This document shows, piece after piece, positions 14,323 through 25,710 of a DNA stretch of 64,000 bases. Origin of the DNA: Rotaria sp. Silwood1 (Eukaryota; Rotifera; Eurotatoria; Philodinida; Philodinidae); NCBI GenBank assembly GCA_905250075.1, contig CAJNOP010000227.1, positions 1 to 64,000 of the forward strand. Reading direction: 5' to 3'. The translations under genes and the position numbers were made by a program. The notes under the pieces were generated by a model. The model was not told the origin of the DNA. It saw nothing but the letters and a program-made list of their open reading frames with translations, and ran no database searches. Position 1 is the stretch's first letter; the number at the start of each line of letters is the position of its first letter.

Positions 14323-17300
14323 ATGGTCATTCCATTTTCAAATACAAAATTACGTGTACCAACAGGTTTTCAAAGTCTCTTGGTTGGTTTATCAACTGAA
14401 ATTCTTCGAAGTCAACCAAGAAATATTCATGAATTTGCTGCTGATTATTTTGAAAAATTACTTCAAAGACGAGGTAAGATTTTAATGTGATTTAATATTA
14501 TTGTCCGTGACATTTTCTTAAAAGGTCACTGTATAATCAGTTAGTTTCATTTTTTTTTTGTCTCTCTCATAAAATAATAATAAATAATCAATTATTTTCT
14601 AAAATGTCAAATAGAAGCAAAGTAATCAATTTGAAATATATCAAATTAATTCGCTAAGATAAGTTTGTGGAAATCGTCCTTTGACACTTGTAAATAATAC
14701 GATATATCTATGCTATTGAAAGACGTCAGTAACAATATTTTATATATATTCAATGTCTATATCCGATATATGATCTTTACTCTATTCGTATATACAATAT
14801 CATCTGCTTGAATGATCTCTCTCTCTCATCGTTGAGAAAAAGAGATGAATTGTCTTAATGGATCGTCGATCATCGTCAACGGATATATGCAAGCGTATCT
14901 GACGTACGTCTCATCATTACCATCACTAACCATTCATGTTGATCATCTCATTATTTTTTTTTTTCTTTCTCTGTCGTCTTTTTTTCTTCTTGCTATGTAT
15001 CTATTGCATTACTCTCTTTATGATCTGTTCTCCATCTACTAACGTTTTATCATCAATGGTAGATTCATTGAAGTTCGATTGTTTTCTGTATACATTTGTC
15101 GATTCATGATAATGATGATAGCTGTTCTTCTAATGAAATCATTCTTGACGACATATAGAAACATACACATACGTCAGAAAAAAAAAAGACATGCACAATA
15201 TGGAATTAGTTGTTGTTTATTTGTACTTACTCAATGAATACTCTTCAGCTTTCTTCTTCGCTTCCAATCAATTATTTATATATGATACGAAAGTAGCCAA
15301 AGAGAATAATAATAATAATAATCATAGAGTTCATGCAATTGTCTGTATATAGACAATACACAGATGCTCAAAATTATATTATCGATTGACTAAAATATAA
15401 CTGCCTTGCCTACGACTTTTTTTTTTCCCTTGTATTTTACATATATACATACAGAGATTAAGGGAGTAGCAGCATAATACGAATGAGTAATGTCTCTAAA
15501 GAATTCTAATACATAAAGGATCAAAATTAATCAACGAAATGAATAAGAAAACGACTAAGTGTATGTGTATATAAGAAGGCGTTGGTACCATTTACCCTCG
15601 AGACATAAAGTTTGGTTCGAAATGAAAAAAAAACGCTTCGATTATTATAACATTTTTTTTCTCTCGACTCGACCGACCATCTTCAGCTTATAAATGCGTA
15701 CGTAGCAAACAATGACTTATACGTATAATGAAAAAGTTCATCAATCTGATCGAAGAGAAACAATTTTTGCTGATTCGCTCGTTCTTTTTCTACTAAAGAA
15801 ATATAGAAAAATAGAGGAAAGAAAGAGAATAAGAACAGTTCTAATGACAAAATACTCTTATTACCATTACGACTGCAATCATAAACTAAGTAGTAACAAG
15901 TAAGACGATCCGGAAAAGAAGAAGAAAGAAAACGTAGAACGACAACGACACGAAATGGGTGCTTGTACGTCAAAAGTGAAAAAAAATAAAGAAAAACATC
16001 TAAAAAATGACACATCAACAACAAAAAAGAATTTAACTTGTGAACAATCATCATCAATCAATGTTGATAAATTTGATAATGTACCTTTTATTGATTCAGA
16101 AGAAAAATTAGCAGCTACACCACCACGTTTAACACCTTCAACTGATAATGATGAACAAACAACAGTCAAAAATGATTTTGAAACAAATCAATCATATTCA
16201 AATATTGAAACAATTGATAAACTTAAACAAGAAGTTTTAACATTTGTTCGTGAAAATATTTTATCAAATAATGACGAAAAACAAAAACTTATTGATTACG
16301 TACATAAACGAATTATTGGTAATGTACAAGAAAAAAAACTTATTAATGAATATCTTGAAGAATGTTTTAATCATATTCAAGAAAATCATCTAATAGATAA
16401 TGATGATAAAATAAAACAACGTTTAATGAATATGATAACAATTTATGTTGCATCACAATCACCTGATAATTCATTTTTAAAAGCACTTTATGATAAAATG
16501 GGTTCAGCACTTGATTTAAATTCATTAAATGCTGAAATAAATGAACATGAAGTTGTTAATGTAACAGTAACAAAACGTGTACGACAAGTTTTTCTTGATG
16601 ATTCATCTTCATCAATACCAAATCAAAATTCAAATACAAAAAATACTGTTATTCATTTATCAAATAATGAACATAACATTCCCGATGATTTACCTGATGA
16701 TATAAAACGTAAAGCTGAACAAGTATTGAATAGCTTTAATGATGTTATTCATTCAAAACAGCATTAGGATTAAATTCTGTTTGTTTTATTGATTCATGTG
16801 TTCGTTTTTTTTTCTTTTATTATTATTATTATTATTATTATGACTATTACTTTTTCATAGGCAATATATTATTTCTGTTACTGTTCGTCTTTTATGTGTG
16901 TGTGACATTTAGATAAGAGGGAAAAGTTTTAAGAGAAAATTCTTTTTATATTATAAATATATTACTCAAGATTAATAGATAAGACTCTAAAAAAAAAATG
17001 ATTGATGATATAATCAAATCATATATTAACTAGAAAAAAATATTTAATTTTGTTTAACATTTTAAAAAGATATCTTAGAAATCATATTTATAATATACAA
17101 TAAGTTTATAAACTGTGAATATAATTAGTCAAGAATAACAAGAAATATTTCACAAACAAATGTCTATATCATTTGTCAAAATATATATATGAGACATTTT
17201 TTTGAGAACATTTTTCATTGTCAAATATTGTATGACTTCATATTTTAGACATAAATCAATCTCTGCAAGGTTTCAAAAAATAGAAATCTATTTATTATCA

Positions 17301-20300
17301 TAATACACATTAATACTCTTGTTCAATAAAGTCTTCTCGTTAGATATAATAACATATTTCCAAGAAAACATTTTTTTTTGTTCAAAAAATAGATACACAC
17401 TTTTGTGAATCAATTTTAGAAATTTGTTTTGTAACTGTTGCTATTCAAGAAAAGAAAAACTACTTTGTGATTCTATATACATCTTGTTTATCAAGTTTGG
17501 TAATAAAAATAATTATTAAGACAGATGAGATGTATATATAACTAAGTGTAGTTGAAAAATTATTTCTTTTCATTCTGTTATTTCCGACATTCTCAAAAAT
17601 CTTTGTATAATATAAATATAAAGCATTCATTGCTCAAAGAAAATAAACAAAAGAAACTGTACGGAAGTACTCTAGATTATTTCCACTTTCGATTGATTGA
17701 TTTCTTTCAAAATGAATTCAAGTAGATAAATTCTAAAAAAGAAATCGTTCTTAGAAAATAATTAGTATCTCTCAAGCATTATATATCATTTAGAACAAGG
17801 TCAATCATATTTACCTGACAAACAAACATCACTTGAAGATCGTTATTACAATAATCAGAGTTTTCAAGTAGGTGATTTTAATTCGAGAAAATATATTATT
17901 ATTATTAATATTGTTATTTTAGGAAGAATATCGTGTTAATGATCCAGAAGTAAATAATGCAGCAACTAAAATTCAAGCCAATTTTCGTGGTCATAAAGCA
18001 CGACAAAATTTAGAAAAAATGAAACATGAAGTTCGTTGAAATAGTTGATATATGATTTTTTTTTTTAATATATTTATTATTAGAATAAAGAAATGTTTGA
18101 TGCTGATCAACAAGAACTTGGATATGGTCGTGAACAAACCGAAACACCAAATGAAAATGAATATCGAGTACCATCTGTTGAAGATCGCGTAATTCTAAAT
18201 CATAGAAAAAAAAAACATAATAATCTTTGTTTTTTGTTTTTTTTAATTGAAAATATTATTTAGAAATCATCACCTTTAATAAGTACACGTTCAGAACAAC
18301 AAGAACACAAGAAAAATGTAATGAATTTATTTACTGATGTTTTTTTGTTTTTAAATATATTATTCAATTTTTTATGGTAGATTGTTCACATACCAGCAGG
18401 AGCAGGAGAAAATGATGAAGATGAAAAAGAAGACGAAGAAGAAGAAGAAGAAGAACCAGAAGAACCAGAACAAATATTTGAAAGAGAAAATAGTGAAGCA
18501 GAAAGAGAAGAACAAGAAATTGCTGCAAGAGCTATTCAAGTTTGTTCTTTTGTTTTTCAAATTTTTTGAAAATATAATTTCACCTTTCTTTTTTTTACTT
18601 TATCAGGCAGGATTTCGTGGTTCTAAAGATCGAAGAAGTGCTCATCGAGAACAAGAATCACCTGGTAGTAAAGGTGAACTTGATCAATTATCTGACCGAC
18701 GACCATATCAGGTCTTTTTTTATTGTTCGAAAAATAATTTTACTTCCAACCAGATGATTTCAATATCGATAGATAGTCATCGTTAGAATTTAGAAGAAAA
18801 AAAACGTATTTTTTCTCGATGGTTAAAGCCAAATAAATTGAAGATAGATTAGATTTTTTTTTTCTTTGATTGATCAGTGTTTAATATAGATTTATTTTTA
18901 GGATGTTGATAATGAAAGAACGCCAACACCACGATCAACTCGTCTTAGCGAAAAACTTGATAGTGATCGTCATGATCTTGGTGGAAATTTAACTGCAGAT
19001 GATCAAATTGAAACGGGTTAGTCTAGAGTAAAGTTCGTCGGATGCAACATTTTTGTGCTCGAATCTAAATTGTATATCTAATTTTGACGCAAAGTTTGTA
19101 TTCTGAATCTTCAACTTGCTCTGAAGATGCAAGATACTATTTATCACTTATTTATATACCGAAACTAACATACCCTACACGTTTTTCAGTCAATCTTGAC
19201 GTCTATCTGATGATAATCAGATTCTAATTAGCTGCTAATTTTTGAGTATGACCCGGAAAGACGAGTCTATACCGGAATTTCAATTTAGTCAATAAAAAAT
19301 TTCCAGATCAGGATTCGCATCCGAGGCCAACTTAATGGAATCTAGTTCAGTGTTGTCGGTTCAAAATAAGTCTCTATATATGGAAATGATATCTATTATT
19401 GTCTTTTCTTTCTTTTCTTTGCTTTAGTATGATATAACATTATATCCAAATAGAAAGAACGAGTTCACTATTACTAGCTGGATCAGTCCAATATTTCTCT
19501 TGATGTTATTGTCGTTGAGAAAAGATTTTGCCTATGGATAATAAAATATGACAAGATAGCTTATCGATAGAGAAAGGAAAAAGAAAAAGAGAACATCATC
19601 CGAATATAATTACGAATCATCAGTAGTGGATATTGTTTGCATTCTATGGACTCGGTAACTATTCTATACAGATAGATAAACAAAAAAAAAAAGAGAAAGA
19701 ATCATTTCTCGTATGAGTTTATTGTATACATTGATTGATGTGAGCTAAACTGATTTAGATGAGAGAGTAGAATCATATCCTTTATTACTTAAATATCCAA
19801 TTTAGTGAGCATTAATTAAACCATATTGTTAATTAAAATCGTCACATTTTCTTGTATGAGTATTGAGAAGATATAAACTCTTTTTCTTTTTCGATTACGC
19901 TAAGTTTTTTGTCATCTCCGCAATTATCTAGAACATAGAAATCCTTTCACTGCTATTAGTAATAGTAACGCATTATTAGTTATATTAGAAAAACGTAATG
20001 TACAGTTGTCTGCTCGTCGAACTGTCTGTTAAAGAGATGAATTTGAAGCCTTGATTATCGAAGTAATTCATAGGACATCAAGCACCATAGAGTGTTTGAC
20101 ATATCCTATAGTGTCAAAGAAAAGGAGTATATACGCCAAAAAAGTACACATCGTTGATATTTGACAGTACGATTGGTATGTCTGATGATCGATCAGATGA
20201 CTTGCAATGGTTTATCTTAGATAGCAGAAGTTAGAAATGACATTGTTTCTAGATCGAATTATATATATTTGTCTAAATGTCAAATGTCAAAAGGTCATTG

Positions 20301-20865
20301 TTTCTGTTTTTATATTTAAGGCGAAAACGACGATACTGATCGACCCCGTCTTGAACGTGAACCAACACAATTAAGTGAAGATTTCGAACGACATACACAA
20401 GTTCCACGTGATTCCGATTTTGACCGAGAATTACAACCAGACTACAATAACGAAGGAGACGACATGGATCATTCAAATCTTGACAAAGCAGCTACACGTA
20501 TTCAAGCTTCATATAGAGGTTATAAAACTCGTAAAGAATTAGGTTCCATAGGTACTCATGAACAACATCCATCATCAACATCTCCTCGTACACACGATGA
20601 ATATGATAATGCTCATAATAAAAGTAGAATATTATTTTTCAATATTTTATCATGCTTTTTATTGCTTATTTTTAGTTTTATCAGCATCAGCTGAATATAG
20701 TAGAGAACCAGAAGTTGAAGATGATGATAATGCAGCAGCTACTAAAATTCAAGTATGATATTCTTCTTTTTCCTGTCACTATAATAATTTTTAACTTTTA
20801 CATTGTCTTTTCAAATTTAGGCTGCTTATCGTGGATATCGAGTTCGAAAAGACTTGGAAAAATAA
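14323..20865 (+). CDS. SPA17: SPA17-like protein: RIIa domain plus four IQ motifs
   Basis: Eleven exons: 14323-14473, 17794-17867, 17923-18030, 18084-18188, 18264-18317, 18381-18539, 18607-18711, 18902-19016, 20321-20623, 20676-20752, 20821-20865; phases agree, 431 aa. The N-terminus (MVIPFSNTKLRVPTGFQSLL, then EILRSQPRNIHEFAADYF) is an RIIa dimerisation/docking domain very like mammalian sperm protein 17. Exon 2 continues the homology with LEDRYYNNQSFQEE. IQ motifs lie at about residues 88-106, 212-230, 346-365 and 411-429 (mammalian SPA17 has one), with a Glu-rich stretch before the second. Known relatives sit in the sperm or ciliary fibrous sheath or radial spoke, binding AKAP-type helices and calmodulin; a ciliary role is inferred here. 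Intron 1 (3.3 kb) holds another gene. Confidence 0.9.
15955..16767 (+). CDS. Intronless nested gene, predicted N-myristoylated protein
   Basis: An uninterrupted 270-aa frame inside intron 1 of the SPA17-like gene, on the same strand. It begins MGACTSKVKK: Gly2, a small residue at position 6 and Lys at 7 fit the N-myristoylation consensus, and Cys4 could be palmitoylated, suggesting membrane anchoring. Residues 1-90 are Ser/Thr/Lys-rich and probably disordered. Residues about 90-190 are helical and charged, with two similar segments, KLKQEVLTFVRENILSNNDE and the stretch around FNHIQENHLIDNDDKIKQRL, suggesting an internal duplication. The C-terminal third is again polar, ending in a short helix (DDIKRKAEQVLNSFNDVI). 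No family recognised. Absence of introns, where most neighbours have many, could reflect retroposition. Confidence 0.7.
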   Translation: MGACTSKVKKNKEKHLKNDTSTTKKNLTCEQSSSINVDKFDNVPFIDSEEKLAATPPRLTPSTDNDEQTTVKNDFETNQSYSNIETIDKLKQEVLTFVRENILSNNDEKQKLIDYVHKRIIGNVQEKKLINEYLEECFNHIQENHLIDNDDKIKQRLMNMITIYVASQSPDNSFLKALYDKMGSALDLNSLNAEINEHEVVNVTVTKRVRQVFLDDSSSSIPNQNSNTKNTVIHLSNNEHNIPDDLPDDIKRKAEQVLNSFNDVIHSKQH

Positions 20866-20866
20866 A
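20861..20866 (+). promoter_or_regulatory. Polyadenylation hexamer embedding the SPA17-like stop codon
   Basis: AATAAA whose TAA (20863-20865) is the stop codon of the SPA17-like gene. Whether it is used is unknown. Confidence 0.3.
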
Positions 20867-22570
20867 AACATGCTTTTGATATAATGAAAAACAATTCCAC
20901 ATAATTGACTAATTTTCGTTTTGTTTGTTTGTTTGTTCTTATTTTCTCATTTTTTTTCGTTTGCGTTTTATGACTTTAACAACATAATTCTTTGTGTTGC
21001 ATGTGTTTGCCTCTAACGTTGACCAACACTAGTGTTTTAATCCGTATTTCTGTATTATATGAACGTTTTACTCATGTCTTTGCGTTCCATCATAACGTTT
21101 TCTTGTTTTTGCACGTATATTTCACATAAAAATAATTTTTATGTAAAATTTTAAAAAAAACGAAACAAATTCATAGATGAATATAGAACAAACCAAAAAG
21201 AAAAGCAAAACAAAATTTTTAAATTGATTAATTATATTTACAACTATCAACCTTTGATAAATGTTCATTTAACATGAATAATTAAAAATGAGAATTACAT
21301 CAATAGACATCTGCATATTACATTGATAATAAATCATTCATATAGATGAAAACACAGATTATTAATGCATACTATTGTAGAATCAAATAATCATTATGTT
21401 ATGGCTTTAAACTCCTAGGTTTTAGAATATTTCTTATTAAATATGAAGAGTAATGATTCAATGTTACATAAGATATGGTATTTTACAGTTAAGAAAACCA
21501 TCATCAGGATTGTGTTATTGATCTATTCTTTCATATGTCAAGATAAATTATATATGCTCGATATCAATTAAGTATGAGACAACAATGGAATAAGTTTTTT
21601 TTTTGTCCAATATGTTGTTTATATTTCAATTAATACTAGACTTCGTAGAAATTAGATAGTAGAAATCTTGTCAACTCTAATTATCTATGAACAACTTAAA
21701 CGCTCGATATATTACTACAAGAATGTTCCTATATCATAATGTTCATGTTGAATATTAATAAGTATAACAAAAGTTATGCAATATGATATTCATAGAGGTT
21801 AAATGCAGTATTGTTAAGTTTCACTCTCGATAATGTTTTTTTCAAGCTGAATGTAAAGTCTTTCAAGAAAAATACTAATTACTTTCTATTCATAGTATTA
21901 TATGTTTGTGTTTATTCCTCAATATTAATCATTGATTATTGTATATTATTCTAGGTTTTCACGTTTGATATTTAAGCATAGGGTCATTATAGTATTATTG
22001 AATGATGTTTATTTTATGTCAAAATGCACCTAAAAATAGTTTTTCATTACTATATGCCTAACCTTTTTCGTTAATAATCATCATGTTGTATATAGAAATA
22101 TGTTCGAAGTTTTCTGTAACTCATTATAGATAAATGTTTTGTTTATATGCACTCTTTACATAACAAACGACTATTAATATAATACTAGGACAAGGATAAG
22201 TATGTGACATGCGCGGTCTTGGATTTTTCTTATTATTTTTTTTTAATTTCCATAAACAAAATCATATTCTTGAATAAGTGAAATACTGCGGATTAGTCTA
22301 GTCTTTTCTTTTGGAATCATTGGAAAAAGACAAAAGAAAAAGTAATAAGAGAGTAGATGACTATCAATAAGGAACATACATGACGTGATAGATAATAATG
22401 AAAACAAATCTCTTATGTATGCTATAAAAACATGAAAAAAAACTAGAAACAATTGATTAGTTCAACATTAGTCTATTCTACATTTACCTTTGTCTCAATA
22501 ACAACGGCAATAAATAAATCATTTATTCGATTGCAACATTAACAATAATAATCAATTATATACAAATAAC
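20866..22570. other. Intergenic region, no gene seen
   Basis: AT-rich and T-rich sequence. An open frame at 22243-22452 (-) shows no domain. The last part presumably carries the promoter of the candidate neuropeptide gene. Confidence 0.4.
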
Positions 22571-22921
22571 ATGACTTCAAATTTATATTTATTATCTATT
22601 GTTGGTAATTGATTCTGCATTTTTTTTTTATGAAATAACAAAAATTTATTTCAATAATTTGTTTGATATTTAGCATTATGTTTTATTTTAATGCAAGTTT
22701 GTTCACCGATGGTAGTTGCTAAACAATATCTACCATTGCTAAGAAGCGACAACAATGATGATCACCCATATATACGACAAGAATTGGCTCATTCATTATT
22801 TCCATCAACATCTTTTATTAATCAATTGAATGAAAGAGATGATAATCAAAATTTTCATCCACCGAAACGTGAATCATTTGGCCGAAGACATCATTGGGAT
22901 GTCTTTTTTGGTAGACGTTAA
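22571..22921 (+). CDS. Candidate neuropeptide precursor with amidated C-terminal peptides
   Basis: Two exons, 22571-22604 and 22674-22921 (GT...AG intron, phase 1), give 93 aa. The short first exon supplies the start of a signal peptide reading MTSNLYLLSIVALCFILMQV with cleavage probable near SPMVVA. The mature region ends in FHPPKRESFGRRHHWDVFFGRR (residues 72-93): a KR dibasic site, then ESFG-RR, then HHWDVFFG-RR. Gly before RR is the standard signal for proteolytic cleavage and C-terminal amidation, predicting ESF-amide and HHWDVFF-amide. The layout (signal peptide, acidic spacer, one terminal copy) fits single-copy neuropeptide precursors. I do not recognise the mature peptide family. An AATAAA at 22989-22994 follows. 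Confidence 0.6.
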
Positions 22922-24353
22922 GAAATTTGATTTTTTTTATTATAATCATTGTATTTTTGTTTTCTTCTTGAAAAAAGAATCCAAAAAGAATAAAAGAGCC
23001 AATAACTTTAACGCATGAGAAATAAATAAATTCGATTCGTTCCTCTATCTTTTTCGTTTTAATTCTATTTTACTATATGAAAGTTCATCAGATGTGGTTG
23101 AAACTAAATATTAAAGTACTCATTTGATTCAAACTGAACAAAAAAAGAACCATTGGTAGATCGTTTCATATAATGTACACTATACCAACAATGAATCAGC
23201 AGTAGTTTTCTGCTTAATCTTCTGACCTTGATTTACTTACTCGTATATTGACGGTAGTGCAAGCAAACATGCAACATAGATAGCATAATCCAATTAAAAC
23301 CATTTACAATTGTTTGATAATTATATATGTTTCCTTTGAATGCACAACAAAGAAATAATCAAAATCAAATTTTGAACTAACACAAATATACAAATGTTTT
23401 TCTTAGTTACTAGCATTGTATTCATTACTACTTCAAAGGATATTTTAGTTATCATAGATATGTATATGTCCATTAATGTTTTTTTTTTTTATTGCAACTA
23501 ATCGGAAGTGAAGAGAACATTGATAAATGAATTTTTACATGTGATAGCTATCAAACATATCGACAGAGTAGTTCTTGTTTACTATTATCTTCCTTATAGT
23601 ACTCTATTCTTCAGGCTAGTGTAATTTGAGGAGCTTATAAACTATGAAAATTGCTGTAAATCGATCATTTCTGGTAAAAATTTCGAGGGTAATCAGTTTA
23701 TCTTGGCGATTTTGTCTATTACCAAAGGCAAAAATGATTCTACTGATATTATCAGTAAAAGAGAGAAAGTTTATTTTTGATTTTTATTGACTACATATTT
23801 AATCATTTAAATACGTACGAGTTGAAAAAAAACAATGATGGAAAAAGATAATGACAATAGATCAGACATGCATCCTCTAACATACAAGAATAAGATAGCG
23901 GAGAGGAAAAAATAGAAACTTAAAAAATAATTTTCTCTTCTCCAATTATTTCTGTCATCTATTCTACTATCTTTTCACGAAAATTTTCAGTTAATAAAAA
24001 TCAAAAATAAACTTCGAAGAGCTGCACAAATGAAAAGACACGGTTTATTTTTAAATTTCAAGAAAAGTAATAAAGACGTAGTTCATATATTGTAACATGA
24101 CGTTATCTCCATAAAAAAAAAAGAGGAACTAAAATTTCTTCTACAAAATCTACTTTAATATTTTTAATAAAGCTTCTCGTTTATGTCTGTACCGTTTGTT
24201 CGATACCAACAATACTTCAATAGAAGTTCAATTTAAAATAAAGTTGGACAAATCATAATACATTCATTAATAAAACATTATTATTAGTTTTTGAATGATA
24301 AAAAAAAGCAAAAAAAAAGAAAAGTATCGTAACTTTAAGAAATATGTCATTCT
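22922..24353. other. Intergenic region between converging genes
   Basis: AT-rich; holds the 3' ends of the neuropeptide candidate (+) and the Ser/Arg-rich gene (-). Nothing else recognised. Confidence 0.4.
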
Positions 24354-25076
24354 CTAACATGATACTTGTGGTATATAAACATGTATTTCTTTACGAGTAC
24401 GAATTGTTGGCGTAGATGGCAAAACGTTTGTTGTTGTTGTGAGTGTTTCATCACTATCTTCTTCATAATATTGATTAATTGGTGTTGTTCGATGAAATGT
24501 TTCTGGTGATATTGATCGCATATAATCAAGATTTTCAAAACGTGATGATGAATATGATTCATAAAGTGTTCTTGCTCTACTAAGTGGTCTTCGTTTATCA
24601 TTAGAATAAGTATAAGTTTTTTCAGTTTTTGGTAAATTATGTGAATAAAAATAACCAGCACTTGGTGATAGAGCTATACGATCAACAGTAAACGAATTTG
24701 CCAAATGATTCATTTCATCATTTGATAGATCTCGTTCAGAAGATATTGAACAATGTGATATAGATCGAACAAGTGATCGATAAACATCAAAACCTGGCTG
24801 TTTTTTATTTTTTTTTTGTGCACTTTTTCGTCGTTGCAATTTTGATGGATTTATTGATGTTGGAGAAAAAGATGATGTTTTTGATAAAATAACAATATTT
24901 GATGGAATTCGATTTGTTACAACTAAACGTAAATCACGATAGGACTTAGGTGGTGGTGATGATTTAGATAAAAGATAATTTCTTGCATTTGTATTTGAAT
25001 TATGATCACGTAAATATAATCTATTAAAATCACATATATCAACACGGGTTGGTGAACGTCGTGTATTCAGTAGCAT
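24354..25076 (-). CDS. Unrecognised Ser/Arg-rich protein, single exon
   Basis: A 240-aa open frame from ATG at 25076 to the stop at 24354. Its composition differs from AT-rich noise: balanced Ser, Arg, Pro, Thr and Tyr with motifs such as RRSPTRVDICDFNRLYLRD near the start, KLQRRKSAQKKNKKQPGFD at about residue 80, RRPLSRARTLYESYSSSRF at about 165, and a terminal RKEIHVYIPQVSC. There is no signal peptide, membrane segment or coiled coil. Many RxxS and SP sites suggest phosphorylation of a disordered, possibly cytoskeletal protein, but that is guesswork. I do not recognise a family. Additional upstream exons cannot be excluded, though no acceptor is obvious at the start. Confidence 0.6.
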   Translation of the reverse strand: MLLNTRRSPTRVDICDFNRLYLRDHNSNTNARNYLLSKSSPPPKSYRDLRLVVTNRIPSNIVILSKTSSFSPTSINPSKLQRRKSAQKKNKKQPGFDVYRSLVRSISHCSISSERDLSNDEMNHLANSFTVDRIALSPSAGYFYSHNLPKTEKTYTYSNDKRRPLSRARTLYESYSSSRFENLDYMRSISPETFHRTTPINQYYEEDSDETLTTTTNVLPSTPTIRTRKEIHVYIPQVSC

Positions 25077-25241
25077 TTTTCTAAAAGAATATTTTTAAAA
25101 GATAATATAGAATAGGGTGTAAAATTTATAATGAATAAAATTTTAGCAGAAACACTTCCGAATCAACATAGAAAACAAAAAGGATTGTTATTATAAACGA
25201 GAATTGTCTTCTAATTGATTAATTGCATGTGAATTGGGACC
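25077..25241. other. Upstream region of the Ser/Arg-rich gene
   Basis: AT-rich putative 5' region on the minus strand. Confidence 0.3.
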
Positions 25242-25710
25242 ATGTACATCATGTAAAGCATAATGAATTATGAATACTCTGAAAAAGAATTTCTGTTGTT
25301 TGCCTATGGCTTTCAACATAATGCATTTTCCGGTATTTTTTAGCACTATACTGTGATCTCCCTCAGGAATATTACAAAAACTAATTTCCAGATTTCATAT
25401 TGAAGTCTTGCACAGAGAAAAGCATTAAGAAAAATATTTCATTATGAATTTATGTACTCCAACGCTAAAATAAGAATAACGTACAAGACATACTAGTATC
25501 ATAACTGTATCTTGAGATAGGAATGACAAACGTATCTGGAACTTTCATATCAAACTATTCTGTGAAAAGTTAATTTCTGAACAAAATTTCAAGTTAAAAT
25601 GCAAAAATCAATTTTTCCAGGATTTCTGAGAGAGATCATGGCATTGTGCTAAAAATACTGGAAAATGCATCAGGGTATTCATAATTTATTAGACTTTACA
25701 TGATGTACAT
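25242..25710. repeat. Imperfect inverted-repeat element
   Basis: The left arm starts ATGTACATCATGTAAAG and the right arm ends with its complement. Farther in, ATGCATTTTCC and TATTTTTAGCAC on the left are mirrored near 25620-25675 (ATACTGGAAAATGCAT on the opposite strand), followed by a shared TGATCTC..CTCAG block. The arms are about 190 bp with a central loop. No protein coding. Probably an old foldback transposon; no target duplication was confirmed. Confidence 0.5.

Noticed and set aside
15683-16169. Minus-strand frames of 96-124 aa over the nested gene
   Set aside because: Phe/Ser/Leu-rich antisense of the Lys/Asn/Glu-rich real gene.
18382-18786. 134-aa Lys/Gln-rich frame
   Set aside because: Shadow of SPA17-like exons 6 and 7 in another frame plus intron sequence.
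19300-19375. Possible tRNA near GGATTCGCATCCGAGGCC
   Set aside because: No matching A box or acceptor stem.
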